The notes below the pieces were generated by a model. The model had not been told where the DNA came from and did not search any database. It saw only the letters and a program-made list of their open reading frames with translations. A program made the position numbers and the translations under genes. A DNA stretch of 64,000 bases from Nocardioides conyzicola (GTDB lineage: Bacteria > Actinomycetota > Actinomycetes > Propionibacteriales > Nocardioidaceae): assembly GCF_039543825.1 (NCBI RefSeq), contig NZ_BAABKM010000002.1, positions 404,133 through 468,132 on the forward strand, written 5' to 3'. Each line of letters starts with the position of its first letter. The stretch's first letter is position 1. Positions 19,657-29,058 of this stretch are shown one piece after another.

Positions 19657-20394
19657 TCAGCGGTGGCCGTCGGCCCCCGCCGTGACCCGACGGGCGGCGC
19701 CGACGAGCACGACGAGCTCGACCGCGAACGGCGCGAGCGGCGCAACGCCGTGCGCGTCGTCGATCACCTCGGCCCCGACGAGCGCACCGAGCACGACCGC
19801 CACGAGCACGAGGGCGAGACGTAGGGGCATTCCGGCCGGCTGGCGCTGCCCACCGGCGCGGCCGGCGAGCAACGCGAGCGTCGCGGTGAAGGCGGTCGTC
19901 GAGACGCCGGCCACGTCCAGCGCGCGTACGGCACTCATCTGGAGCCCCATCGACAGCGCACCCAGGGCGACCAGGACGCCGATGCGCTCGTCGGGCTGCG
20001 ACGTCGTGGTCCAGGTCAGCACGAAGACCACCTGGACGGCGAGGCCCAGCGCGAGGGTCGTGACCACCCGCGTCGGCCAGCGGCGGCCCGCCGGGGCCGC
20101 ACCGCGCAGAAGCGGTACGGCCACGACGCAGCCCACGACGAACCCGACCAGAGACACGAGCACGGTCTGGGGCTCGGGGCCGGCCGGGGGTCGGGTGCCG
20201 GCGGCACCCAGACCGAGGAAGACCAGGTTGCCGGTCTGGAAGGCCGTGAACACCTTGCCGAAGGTCAGGAACGCGATCGCCTCGTAGGCGCCGGCCGAGA
20301 AGGACAACCCGGCGAGCAGCCAGTCCGAGCCCGCCAGCGACCTGCCTGGCCGGCGTACGACGAGGTCGGCCGACCCCGGCGCGTCGGCGGTCAT
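19657..20394 (-). CDS. DUF1275 (YoaK) family membrane protein
   Basis: The 245-residue integral membrane protein has about six helices. Family marks include LSFSAGAYEAIAFLTFGKVFTAFQTGNLVFLGLG and LSMGLQMSAVRALDVAGVSTTAFTATL. Transport activity is suspected for the family but not established. Its start overlaps the stop of the CoA-transferase gene by four bases, and it is the last gene of the oxalate operon. It may serve as a transporter in that pathway, possibly oxalate/formate exchange; this is inference from position. Confidence 0.85.
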   Translation of the reverse strand: MTADAPGSADLVVRRPGRSLAGSDWLLAGLSFSAGAYEAIAFLTFGKVFTAFQTGNLVFLGLGAAGTRPPAGPEPQTVLVSLVGFVVGCVVAVPLLRGAAPAGRRWPTRVVTTLALGLAVQVVFVLTWTTTSQPDERIGVLVALGALSMGLQMSAVRALDVAGVSTTAFTATLALLAGRAGGQRQPAGMPLRLALVLVAVVLGALVGAEVIDDAHGVAPLAPFAVELVVLVGAARRVTAGADGHR

Positions 20395-21569
20395 CGAGCC
20401 GTCGCGGCGCCGAACTCAGCCCGCAGCCGGTCGCTGTGCTCGCCGAGCGCGGGAGAGGGGAGCATGGTGCCCATCGAGTTCCAGGTGCCCCACTTCATCG
20501 GCGAGCCGGGCACGTCGAAGCCACCCACCTGCTTGACCATGCCGCGAGCCTTGATCTGGCCGAGCTTGCGGGTGTCGTCGATGTTGAGGACGAGGCTCGA
20601 CGGGATGCCCGCGTCCTGCAGACGCTGGTGCCACGTCTCGGCGGGCTCGGTGCGCAGCTTTGCCTGGAGCTCGTCCTTCAGCTCGGCCTGGTTGTCGGTG
20701 CGGTCGACGTTGCTGGAGAAGCGTGGGTCGTCGGACAGCCCGGGCAGGTCGAGCGTCTTCGCGAGGATGCCGAAGAGGTGGTCGTTGCCGCAGCAGATCG
20801 CGATCGGCTGGTCCTGGCAGTCGAACGTGTCGAACGGTGCCATCGAGGGGTGTCGGTTGCCGATCCGGGTGGGCCGCTCCCCTGTGCCCAGTGCCTCCAT
20901 CAGGCTCTGCTCCATGACCGAGAACGTCGCGTCGAGCATCGAGATGTCGACGGTGCTCCCCCGGCCGGTGCGCTCCCGCGCACAGAGGGCGGTGACCACG
21001 CCGCAGTAGCCGAAGATGCCACCCAGGATGTCGGCGATCGAGGTGCCGACCCGTGTGGGTCCGCGGTCCGGCTCCCCGGTGCCGTCCATCATCCCGGAGA
21101 TCGCCTGGATGACGGTGTCGTACGCCGCCTCCTGGTGGAGCGGTCCGTACTGGCCGAAGCCGGAGACCGAGCAGACGACCAGGTGCGGGAACTCCTCGAC
21201 GAGCTCGGCCGGGTCCAGGCCGAGCCGGGCCATCACGCCGGGCCGGAAGTTCTCGACGACCACATCGGCCCGCGCGATCACCTGCTTGACGAACGCGCGG
21301 TCGTCCGGGTCCTTGAGGTCCAGGCAGATGCTCTCCTTGCCGAGGTTGGCGAACCGGTAGTACTCGGACGACCCGTCCTGGGCGAACGGCCCCATCAGGC
21401 GCGTGTCGTCGCCGGTGTCAGGTCGCTCCACCTTGATCACCCGGGCCCCCGCATCCGCGAGCATCCGCCCGCAGGTGGGGCCGGCGAGGACCCGGCTGAA
21501 GTCGACCACGGTGATCCCCTCCAGCGGGTAGGGCTGGTCGGGGTTGAGGTGGTCGAGCTGCTCGGTCAT
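20391..21569 (-). CDS. frc: Class III CoA transferase, probable formyl-CoA:oxalate CoA-transferase
   Basis: The 392-residue CaiB/BaiF-type enzyme moves CoA between carboxylic acids through aspartyl-CoA intermediates. Visible are the N-terminal VVDFSRVLAGPTCGRMLADAGARVIKVE, the VVENFRPG element and the catalytic-aspartate segment DISMLDATFS. Its position 23 bp after an oxalyl-CoA decarboxylase gene makes formyl-CoA:oxalate transfer the likely reaction. The family covers many acids, so the substrate is inferred from context. The ribosome binding site GAGGAG lies before the ATG. Confidence 0.87.
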   Translation of the reverse strand: MTEQLDHLNPDQPYPLEGITVVDFSRVLAGPTCGRMLADAGARVIKVERPDTGDDTRLMGPFAQDGSSEYYRFANLGKESICLDLKDPDDRAFVKQVIARADVVVENFRPGVMARLGLDPAELVEEFPHLVVCSVSGFGQYGPLHQEAAYDTVIQAISGMMDGTGEPDRGPTRVGTSIADILGGIFGYCGVVTALCARERTGRGSTVDISMLDATFSVMEQSLMEALGTGERPTRIGNRHPSMAPFDTFDCQDQPIAICCGNDHLFGILAKTLDLPGLSDDPRFSSNVDRTDNQAELKDELQAKLRTEPAETWHQRLQDAGIPSSLVLNIDDTRKLGQIKARGMVKQVGGFDVPGSPMKWGTWNSMGTMLPSPALGEHSDRLRAEFGAATAR

Positions 21570-21592
21570 GGCTTCTCCTCAGGGTGGGTGGG

Positions 21593-23302
21593 TCAGGACG
21601 CGGCGGACGCCGCGCGCTGGGGGTTGAGGCCGCCGATGTGGCCGCTCTCGGTGCCGGCGGTGGGATCGATGACGCAGTTGACGACGGCCGGACGCCCCTC
21701 GGCGTACGCCGCCTCGAGCGCCTTGGTGAGCTCCGTCGGGGTCTCGACGTGGTAGCCGCTCCCCCCGAACGCCTCGGCGAGCTGGTCGTAGCGCGCCGAC
21801 GGGCTCAGCGCGGTGGGAGCCGGCTGCGGTGGCGCCTGGCTCGGGTCGTCCCCGCGGTAGATGCCGCCGTTGTTGAGGACGACAGTCGTGACGGGCAGGC
21901 CGTAGCGGCAGATCGTCTCGACCTCCATGCCGCTGAACCCGAAGGCGCTGTCGCCCTCGATCGCGAGGACCGGCAGCCCGGTCTCCACGGCGGCGGCGAC
22001 CGCGTAGCCCAGTCCGACGCCCATCACGCCCCACGTCCCACAGTCCAGGCGACGTCGCGGCATCGTCATCGGCAGGATGTCGCGGGCGAAGTCGAGCGCG
22101 TTCGCGCCCTCGTTGACGAGGATGGTCCCCGGGTGCGCCGCCAGCACGTCGCGGACGGCACCGAGCGCCGTCGAGAAGTTCATGGGGCTCACGTCGGCCG
22201 CGAGCCGCGCTGCCATCTTCGCCGCGTTCCGCGCGGCGTGCTCCGACAGACGGTCGAGCCAGCCCTGGTCGATCCTGATGCCGCCGGGGCGCAGCGCCGT
22301 CGCCAGCTGGCCGACCACCGACACCAGGTCACCGACCAGGGGCGCGGCGATCGGCCGGTTGCTGTCCAGCTCCTCGGGCTCGACCTCGACCTGCACGAAG
22401 CGGGCGTCCTCGGCCCACTGCGGCGAGCGTCCGTGGCCGAGCAGCCAGTTGAGCCGAGCGCCGAGCAGGACCACGACGTCCGCCTCGGCGATCGCCATCG
22501 ACCGCGCCGCCGCCACCGACTGCGGGTGGCCGTCGGGCAGCACGCCCTTGGCCATGGACATCGGCAGGAACGGCATGCCGGTGCGCTCCACGAGCTCGGT
22601 GACGACGTGCTCGGCGCGCGCCTGGGCGACGCCCTTGCCGATGACGACGAGAGGCCGACGGGCACTCTCGATGACCTCGACCGCCCGGTTCAACGCATCG
22701 AGCGAGACGAGCTGGCGTGGCGCCGGATCGACCACGGTGATGACGGAGCGGGCGGCCTCGTCGGCCGCGATCGCAGCGCCGAGGGTCGTCGACGGGAGGT
22801 CGAGGTAGACACCTCCGGGGCGACCGGACATCGCGGTGCGCACCGCGCGGGCGACCCCGAGACCGACGTCCTCGACCCGCTCGACGCGGAAGGCCGCCTT
22901 GACCAGGGGGCGCGCCGTCGCGAGCTGGTCCAGCTCCTCGTAGCCGCCCCGCTGGAGGTCGACCACGGCCCGGTCGCTCGATCCGCTGATCTGGATCATC
23001 GGGAAGCAGTTCGTCGTGGCGTTCGCCGTGGCCACCAGCCCGTTGAGGAAGCCGGGCGCCGAGACCGTGAGACACACACCCGGGCGGCCGCCGAGGAAGC
23101 CGGCGGCAGCCGCGGCGTGCCCGGCCGACTGCTCGTGGCGGAATCCGATGTACCGCATGCCCCTGGCCTGGGCGACCCGGGCCACGTCGGTGACCGGGAT
23201 CCCGACCACGCCGTACACCGTGTCGATGCCGTTCGCGACCAGCGCGTCGACGACGAGCTCGATGCCGTCGCTGAGCGGTGCCTGCGTCTCCGAGACTGTC
23301 AT
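21593..23302 (-). CDS. oxc: Oxalyl-CoA decarboxylase
   Basis: This 569-residue thiamine-diphosphate enzyme decarboxylates oxalyl-CoA to formyl-CoA and CO2. The activating glutamate lies in GFRHEQSAGHAAAAAGF. The ThDP motif runs from GDSAFGFSGMEVETI to VVLNNGGIYRGDDPSQ, characteristic of Oxc rather than acetolactate synthase. Starts at ATG with ACGGAGGA seven bases upstream. With the CoA transferase it forms the oxalate-degrading cycle, yielding formate and CO2 and consuming a proton. The 227-bp upstream gap is shared with a divergent response regulator. Confidence 0.94.
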   Translation of the reverse strand: MTVSETQAPLSDGIELVVDALVANGIDTVYGVVGIPVTDVARVAQARGMRYIGFRHEQSAGHAAAAAGFLGGRPGVCLTVSAPGFLNGLVATANATTNCFPMIQISGSSDRAVVDLQRGGYEELDQLATARPLVKAAFRVERVEDVGLGVARAVRTAMSGRPGGVYLDLPSTTLGAAIAADEAARSVITVVDPAPRQLVSLDALNRAVEVIESARRPLVVIGKGVAQARAEHVVTELVERTGMPFLPMSMAKGVLPDGHPQSVAAARSMAIAEADVVVLLGARLNWLLGHGRSPQWAEDARFVQVEVEPEELDSNRPIAAPLVGDLVSVVGQLATALRPGGIRIDQGWLDRLSEHAARNAAKMAARLAADVSPMNFSTALGAVRDVLAAHPGTILVNEGANALDFARDILPMTMPRRRLDCGTWGVMGVGLGYAVAAAVETGLPVLAIEGDSAFGFSGMEVETICRYGLPVTTVVLNNGGIYRGDDPSQAPPQPAPTALSPSARYDQLAEAFGGSGYHVETPTELTKALEAAYAEGRPAVVNCVIDPTAGTESGHIGGLNPQRAASAAS

Positions 23303-23392
23303 GGGTTCCTCCGTCACACGGTGGGTGGCGTTGCCTGGGCCACCGAGTCTCCTGAGACCTGCGGACGATGTCGTTGCCGCTGACCGCCGTTG

Positions 23393-23415
23393 CCGCTGGC
23401 GGGTAACGGGTAGTC
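23393..23415 (+). promoter_or_regulatory. Repeated signalling-island motif, copy 1
   Basis: CCGCTGGCGGGTA (23393-23405) is followed at once by GGGTAGTC (23408-23415). The 13-base block is identical to the start of the 28231 copy. It lies 114 bp before the response regulator at 23529 and 90 bp before the divergent oxc start. It may bind a NarL-type regulator or be a promoter element. Confidence 0.4.
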
Positions 23416-23528
23416 CCGGGGGTAGTGAGCCCAACCAGTCATCTGACGGATGCAGGTGCTCGACCGAGCGCGGAGGATGAGCCGGACGGAGGTCGAGCAG
23501 GTCCTCGTGCGGGAGAGGGAGGCATGTC

Positions 23529-24275
23529 GTGTCCGTCGACGACAAGGTCGTGGTCACACCACGAGAACACACCACACGCATCGTCATCGCTGACGGCGAC
23601 GTCCTGACGCGCACCGGCCTCGCGGGCCTGCTCGAGCAGCGCCACGGGCACCAGGTCGTGGGGACGGCCAGCGACGCCGACGGGGTCATGGAGCTCGTCA
23701 GCCGCCACGGCCCGGACCTCGTGGTCCTGGACGCGGGACTGCGGCCCACGCGCACCGTCGAAGGTCTCGAGGCCGCCGCGCGGATCAGGGCCGAGCGGCC
23801 GGAGACGGCGATCATGGTGCTCGCCGCACATGTGGAGATCGAGTCGTCAGCCGAGCTCCTGGCGAGTGGACGAGGGGTCGGCTACCTCCTCAAGCACCGG
23901 GTCGTCGACGTCGACGACTTCATCGATGCTCTGCACCGGGTCGTCCGCGGCGGATGCGTGCTCGACCCCGTGCTCGTGCACGAGCTGATGGTCGCGCGCG
24001 ACCGGGACGACCCGTTCTCCCAGCTGAGCAGGCGGGAGCACGACGTGCTCGCCCTGATGGCCCAGGGCCGTTCGAACCTCGGGATCGCCCACGAGCTGTG
24101 GGTCGCCGAGGGCACCGTCGAGAAGCACGTCCGGAGCATCCTCACGAAGCTCGGGCTCGGCGACAGTCCCGCCGACCATCGCCGCGTGCTCGCTGTGATC
24201 GCGTTCCTCGCCGGCACGGCCGGCGATGCTGGGGGCACCCACGACCATCCCCGACTGGCGGCTGCGTCGGCGTGA
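23529..24275 (+). CDS. NarL/LuxR-type response regulator, paralogue A
   Basis: The 248-residue protein has a receiver domain (about 17-135) and a GerE/LuxR helix-turn-helix (about 165-225, LSRREHDVLALMAQGRSNLGIA and TVEKHVRSILTKLGL). The phospho-acceptor aspartate is in LVVLDAGLRP and the lysine in YLLKHRV. The acidic pocket reads A-D-G-D rather than D-D. GTG start with GGAGG upstream. It aligns without gaps over most of its length to the regulator at 34052, so the two arose by duplication. No kinase is adjacent; the kinase at 35620 may serve both. Confidence 0.92.
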   Translation: MSVDDKVVVTPREHTTRIVIADGDVLTRTGLAGLLEQRHGHQVVGTASDADGVMELVSRHGPDLVVLDAGLRPTRTVEGLEAAARIRAERPETAIMVLAAHVEIESSAELLASGRGVGYLLKHRVVDVDDFIDALHRVVRGGCVLDPVLVHELMVARDRDDPFSQLSRREHDVLALMAQGRSNLGIAHELWVAEGTVEKHVRSILTKLGLGDSPADHRRVLAVIAFLAGTAGDAGGTHDHPRLAAASA

Positions 24276-24276
24276 C

Positions 24277-25236
24277 CTAGGCGACCTCCACCGGCGCCCG
24301 ACGGACGCCGCGCGGCGTGGCCAGGCCACGGAGCTGGACGCTCGGGGGGACGTAGAAGAGCCCCCCGCTCACCGCCGTCGAGAAGTCGAGCAGGGGGTCG
24401 TAGGTGCCGAGCGGTACGCCGACGAACCGCCTCCGCACACTCGCCTCGAGGACGTCGGGCGACGCGGCGTACGCGACGGACACGGTGCCGAACTCCCCCA
24501 GCGCCGGCGAGCCGAACGCCATGTCGTGCCGCAGCGGCTGCGTCCCCTGGTGACGGGTCAGCCGGTGCCGGTCGACGTCCTGGGCCGGGATCGGGGTGTT
24601 GGTGAGCTTGTCGCGCCCCATGACCCGCTCCTGCTCGCACACGTGCAGCCGTTCCCACGCCGTCAGGTCGTGCAGGAAGGTCTGCACGAGCGCGAAGCTG
24701 CCGCCGGCGTGCTCGGGATCGTCCGCACCGATGAGCGCGGCCACCTCAGCGGCCGCGCCGGTGGGGTTGTCGACGTCCTCGACGAAGCCCAGGAGGCTGC
24801 GGTTGTCGAAGGAGCGGAACGCCTGCACCTCGAGCTCGACCCGGACCGCGTCGCGGAGCTCGGCGACCACCCGGGTCACGAGCTCGAAGCAGAGCCCCCT
24901 GCTTGCGGTCCGGACGTGGACGAGGAGGTCGCCGGGTGACGCCGGTGCGGTCTGGGTGACGCCGTGGACCGGCTCGAACGGTCGCATCCCTGACGGTGCG
25001 GTCCGGCCCGCGACCCGCAGCCATCCGTCGTACGAGAAGCCGATGACGCACGCCAGCTCCGCGTCCGGTGCGCGCGCCCCTACCGCTCGCACCAAGAGGG
25101 GAAGCGCGCAGGCGAGGCCACGCACGACGGCCTCGGCGCCGGGACGTATCGAGACCACGAGCACGTGCGACACCCGACCGGGCGCCGCCAGCACGGCCTG
25201 CGCCTCGCTGCCGACGTCGGAGGGAACGATGGTCAC
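24277..25236 (-). CDS. DyP-type peroxidase family protein with altered distal motif
   Basis: The 319-residue product aligns with the YfeX-like branch of dye-decolorising peroxidases. There is an N-terminal ferredoxin-like half, then GFVEDVDNPTG where GxxDG normally reads G-F-V-D-G-T-E-N-P, and a C-terminal half with DRHRLTRH (candidate proximal haem histidine) and RHDMAFGSPALGEFGTVSVAYA. The catalytic Asp is thus Glu and the following Gly is Asp, so peroxidase activity may be reduced or changed. No Tat signal is seen, so it is cytoplasmic or an encapsulin cargo. It converges on the regulator at 23529 with one base between stops. Confidence 0.78.
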   Translation of the reverse strand: MTIVPSDVGSEAQAVLAAPGRVSHVLVVSIRPGAEAVVRGLACALPLLVRAVGARAPDAELACVIGFSYDGWLRVAGRTAPSGMRPFEPVHGVTQTAPASPGDLLVHVRTASRGLCFELVTRVVAELRDAVRVELEVQAFRSFDNRSLLGFVEDVDNPTGAAAEVAALIGADDPEHAGGSFALVQTFLHDLTAWERLHVCEQERVMGRDKLTNTPIPAQDVDRHRLTRHQGTQPLRHDMAFGSPALGEFGTVSVAYAASPDVLEASVRRRFVGVPLGTYDPLLDFSTAVSGGLFYVPPSVQLRGLATPRGVRRAPVEVA

Positions 25237-25335
25237 GCACCGACCGTCTCAGGGCGACGCGTCCCGGCGCCATGCCGCCAGCACCCCCTGACGATGGCGG
25301 ATCTCCCACCCGCTCGAGGGAGGTCAGCATGCCCG

Positions 25336-28113
25336 TCAGTTCGCGGTGCCCGACCGGCCGAGGTCCTCCGACGTCTCCAGCCCGGCGAGTGCAGCGCCGA
25401 GCTGGCCCCGCGACGAGATCCCGAGCTTCGGGAAGATGTGGTAGAGGTGCGAGCTCACCGTGCGATGCGAGAGGAACAACCGCTCGCCGATCTGGCGGTT
25501 GGTCAGACCGGCGGCGGCGAGCGCGGCGATCTGGATCTCCTGGGCGGTCAGGTGCTCCCACGCAGCCGTGACCTGCTCGGGGGGCAGGTCCCCCGCGGCG
25601 CGGAGCTCGACCGCCGCGCGCTCGGCCCACGGCACCGCGCCGAGTCCGGCGAAGGTCTCGTGCGCCAGGCGCAGAGGCCCGCGAGCCTCGGCGATGCGCC
25701 GGCCGCGGCGCAGCCACGCCCCGTAGTGGAGCTGCACCCGCGCGCGATGCATCGGCCACGCCGCCAGCCCGTCGCGCAGCGCCTCCTCGAAGAGGTCCGC
25801 CTTGGCGCTCTCCTCCGCGAGCAGCGGCCTGGCGACCAGCGCGCCTGCCGCCAGGACCGGCGACCCGGTGCGTAGTCGTCGGTCGAGCACCGCGTCGATC
25901 GCCTCGCGGGCGGCCTCGGCCCGGGTGCCGAGCGCCCCCGCCTCGGCCAGCTCGGCGACCAGGAACGTGCAGTGGTGCTGGTGGAAGGCGACGTCGTGCG
26001 GGTCGAAGACGGCGTACAGCTGGGTGAACGCCTCGTCGTACTGGCCCCGGGCCAGCGCCGCGTAGCCGCGGACGGTCCGCACGAGGGCGAGCATCGGGTC
26101 GGCGCCGACCGCCAGGAACACCTCCTCGGCGCGATCGGCGTCCATCAGCGCTGTCTCGACGTCACCGCGCAGGCTGCGCGACGCCGCCACCGCCAGCGAG
26201 GAGGTGGCCTCCCAGAGCGGCTGCATCGTCTCGAGCGCGAGCCGTCGGCCCTCCTCGCCAGCCACCTCGGCCCGGCGCAGCCGGCCGAGATGCAGCTCGC
26301 ACCAGGCCGACCCGGCCAGGGCCTGGGTGAGGCTGCTCAGCCGCCCCTGCCGCCGGCCGTCGGCCACGGCAAGCGCATAGAGCTGGCGTCCCCTGGGGTG
26401 GTCACCGAGCCCGGCGGCCCCCAGCCCGAGCCCGAGCATGACCTCGGCGTTGCGATCGGCGAGGGAGAGGTCGAGCCGGTCGTACGCCGCCAGCGACTTC
26501 GCTCCGCGTTCCTCGGGCGCCGCGAGCGAGGTCACGATCAGGTGCACCGCGCTGTCGGCCGCCGTGACCTCGTCGGCCGACTCGGCCAGCAGCCGCGACG
26601 TGTCCGCGTCGACGTTGGACCACCACGACCGCAGCGCGATGCCGACCAGCATCGCTGTCGCCCTGCGGGTGTCGCCATCGGCGTGCATTCGGCGGGCGAT
26701 CTGCGCGAACAGGCGCACGCGGTCGCCACCGCTCCACGCGCCGGTGGTCAGCAGCTCGTGCATCCAGTTGAGGCGGGTCCGCTCCCCCGCGTCAAGGACG
26801 GCCGGGTCGAGGAGCTCGAGCACGGTCAGCGCTCGGTCGCGCTGGCCCATCTCGTCGAGCATCTCGAGGAGGAGCAGCTGTCGGGTAGCGCGCCGACGCG
26901 GGTCGGCACTGAGCCGTGCTGCCTCCTCGTACGCCCGGGCCGCTGTCTCCAGCGCTCCTCCCTGCAGCGCCGCGACGGCAGCCTGGTCGAGCTGGTCGGC
27001 CACCGCCTCGTCCGGGGCCTCGGCCGCCGCGGCCGCGTGCCACACCCGCCGATCGGGCGAGCGCGCCGTCCGGGCGAGGACGCGGTGCGCTTCCTGGCGC
27101 GTCGCCGGGCCGGCGTCCTGGGAGACGGCCGAGCGCACCAGCGGGTGCCCGAACCGCACCTTGTCGCGGTCGATCTCCACGAGGCCGACCTCGACGGCGG
27201 GCTCGAAGTCGCGCAGGGACACCGCCATCCCGGTCAGCACCCGACCGGCCGCCAGCACCTCGCCCACCGCGTCGCTGTCGTGGAGCGCCGCCAGCAGCAC
27301 CAGCCGCCGCGTGCGCTCGGGCAGCACCGCCATCCGGGACGCGAACGCCGACTCCAACCGGCGGCTGACGGGCAGCAGGTCGCCGCCATCGATGTACGCC
27401 GCATCGGTGATGGTCTTCGGGAGCTCCTTGATCGCCAACGGGTTGCCCGCCGCCTCGTCGAGCACTCGCCGTCGGGCGTCGGCGGGCAGGTCGGGTGCGA
27501 CCCGGTCGAGCAGCGCCGCCGCCGCGACGTCGTCGAGCCGGCTCAGGCGCACGGTGTGCCATCCCTGGCCGAGGGCGACCTCCTCCAACGGGTCCGGCTG
27601 CTCGTCGCGTCCCGCCAGCGCCAGGCGCACCGGCTCCGGACCGAGCCGTCGGGCGACGAACGTCAGCACGTCGCGGGTCGGGCCGTCGACCCACTGGACG
27701 TCGTCGACGGCCACGAAGAGTCCCGTCTCCCGGGCCACGTCGGTGAGCAGCTCGAGCACGCTCATCGCCGTGCCGACCATCGCCGCGCCGGCGGCCTCCG
27801 GCGCGTCCAGGGCATTCAGGGCGTCCGCCACCGCCCGGCGCCACCGCGGTGTCTTCTCGTCGGTGCCGAGCGGGTGGAGCAGCTGGTGCAGCGTCGCGAA
27901 GGGAAGTCCTCGCTCTGTCGGCGTGCCCGCGGCGCTCAACGTGACCATCCCGCGCGAGGCAGCCACGTCGCGCGCCCACGCGACCAGCGAGGTCTTGCCG
28001 ATCCCGGGCTCGCCGCGCACCAGCACCACCGGCGAGGCGGAGGCGCCCGTGACGAGGTCGTCCATGAGCCCGCACTCGGCCCGGCGCCCGGTGAGCGCGT
28101 CGACGGAACCCAT
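25336..28113 (-). CDS. LAL-type regulator: AAA ATPase with C-terminal LuxR domain
   Basis: This 925-residue regulator has an N-terminal STAND/AAA ATPase (Walker A RGEPGIGKTSL near residue 35, Walker B LFVAVDDVQW near 130), a long TPR-like helical middle and a LuxR helix-turn-helix at the extreme C-terminus (LTAQEIQIAALAAAGLTNRQIGERLFLSHRTVSSHL). LAL proteins activate transcription after binding an unknown ligand and ATP. GGAGG precedes the ATG. It is divergent from a secreted-protein/LCP operon whose promoter carries the island motif. A long open frame on the opposite strand is a compositional shadow. Confidence 0.92.
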   Translation of the reverse strand: MGSVDALTGRRAECGLMDDLVTGASASPVVLVRGEPGIGKTSLVAWARDVAASRGMVTLSAAGTPTERGLPFATLHQLLHPLGTDEKTPRWRRAVADALNALDAPEAAGAAMVGTAMSVLELLTDVARETGLFVAVDDVQWVDGPTRDVLTFVARRLGPEPVRLALAGRDEQPDPLEEVALGQGWHTVRLSRLDDVAAAALLDRVAPDLPADARRRVLDEAAGNPLAIKELPKTITDAAYIDGGDLLPVSRRLESAFASRMAVLPERTRRLVLLAALHDSDAVGEVLAAGRVLTGMAVSLRDFEPAVEVGLVEIDRDKVRFGHPLVRSAVSQDAGPATRQEAHRVLARTARSPDRRVWHAAAAAEAPDEAVADQLDQAAVAALQGGALETAARAYEEAARLSADPRRRATRQLLLLEMLDEMGQRDRALTVLELLDPAVLDAGERTRLNWMHELLTTGAWSGGDRVRLFAQIARRMHADGDTRRATAMLVGIALRSWWSNVDADTSRLLAESADEVTAADSAVHLIVTSLAAPEERGAKSLAAYDRLDLSLADRNAEVMLGLGLGAAGLGDHPRGRQLYALAVADGRRQGRLSSLTQALAGSAWCELHLGRLRRAEVAGEEGRRLALETMQPLWEATSSLAVAASRSLRGDVETALMDADRAEEVFLAVGADPMLALVRTVRGYAALARGQYDEAFTQLYAVFDPHDVAFHQHHCTFLVAELAEAGALGTRAEAAREAIDAVLDRRLRTGSPVLAAGALVARPLLAEESAKADLFEEALRDGLAAWPMHRARVQLHYGAWLRRGRRIAEARGPLRLAHETFAGLGAVPWAERAAVELRAAGDLPPEQVTAAWEHLTAQEIQIAALAAAGLTNRQIGERLFLSHRTVSSHLYHIFPKLGISSRGQLGAALAGLETSEDLGRSGTAN

Positions 28114-28230
28114 CCCCTCCACCCGTCCGATCCGGGCAGGAAGCAACCAGCCCCGATCTCCCTCTCCGGCGATCGTACGGCGGGGGAACGACGTGCGGCC
28201 TCCCCAATTCGGGTGATGGGGAGCACCCTC

Positions 28231-28246
28231 CCGCTGGCGGGTAGTC
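28231..28246 (+). promoter_or_regulatory. Repeated signalling-island motif, copy 2
   Basis: CCGCTGGCGGGTAGTC lies 87 bp before the secreted-protein gene at 28333. A second, shorter AGGTAGTC occurs at 28298-28305. It shares 13 bases with copy 1 and 13 of 16 with the copy at 34745. Confidence 0.4.
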
Positions 28247-28332
28247 GAGTTGGCGGCTGGCGGCGAGGTGCGGACCGGCCCTCGCGGACGACAGTGCAGG
28301 TAGTCGCAGATCACCCCACCGAGGACGAAGCC

Positions 28333-29058
28333 ATGAACACCCACTCCCTCCCCCACCGCACCAGCCGCCCCGTCCGTCGTGCCGCCGTTGTCGGAGGCGT
28401 CGTGCTGGCGGTCGCCCTGAGCGGGCTGGTCGCGCCGACCACGTCGGCCGCAGACAGCCCGCGCCGAGCCACGCCGCCCACGACCTCCTCGCGCGCCGCT
28501 GCTGCGGCCACCCCCCTCTCCCGCGCGACGGCGGCGCTCACGCTCGCCCTCGCCGAGCTGCACAAGGGTCACCCGGGGAAGGCCGCGGCCGCGTTCAACG
28601 CGCTGGCGCGCCGGACCGACCGTGCGCACGCCGCGGCCGTCGGGCTCATCGGCAAGCCGCCCGCCGACCCCGAGAGCGACGAGCCTCCGGGCCCGGGCGC
28701 GGTGCTGAAGATGCTGGGCTTCGACCACAAGGTCACGACGACCCTGGTGCCGCTGCTGAACCGCCAGAAGGGGACGCGGGTGGTCCGCTCGATGGCCAAC
28801 GCCCTGAACCGCACCCACGTCCGCCGCAACGGCATGATCTCGCGGGTCGTCGCGCTTCCCCCGGAGGGGGCCGGCGACGACTACACGGACGGCATGTCGG
28901 ACATCCTCGGGACCTTCCCCGCCGAGATCAAGCTGATCGACACCGCGCTGTCGACGTACGTGCTCACGACCGCCGGGCGCAGCTCACTCACCAGCACCCG
29001 TGCGCGGGTCGTGGTGGCGAACCGGCTCATGAACGGCGCGTACGGCGGTGGCGAGTGA
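28333..29058 (+). CDS. Secreted protein of unknown function
   Basis: The 241-residue product has a signal peptide (twin Arg-Arg at 17-18, hydrophobic 20-36, cleavage near TSA-AD). A Thr/Ala-rich stretch follows, then a helical domain (about 65-235) without cysteines. The pattern ALAELHKGHPGKAAAAFNALARR resembles a TPR-like helix pair. Its stop overlaps the GTG of the LCP-family gene, so both act in one envelope process. The island motif lies upstream. I do not recognise the family. Confidence 0.75.
   Translation: MNTHSLPHRTSRPVRRAAVVGGVVLAVALSGLVAPTTSAADSPRRATPPTTSSRAAAAATPLSRATAALTLALAELHKGHPGKAAAAFNALARRTDRAHAAAVGLIGKPPADPESDEPPGPGAVLKMLGFDHKVTTTLVPLLNRQKGTRVVRSMANALNRTHVRRNGMISRVVALPPEGAGDDYTDGMSDILGTFPAEIKLIDTALSTYVLTTAGRSSLTSTRARVVVANRLMNGAYGGGE

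Noticed and set aside
25972..29058. Very long open frame on the plus strand (over 1000 codons) opposite the LAL regulator
   Set aside because: High GC leaves antisense frames open; its composition is Arg/Gly/Pro/His-rich without domains, whereas the minus-strand frame has clear ATPase and LuxR motifs.
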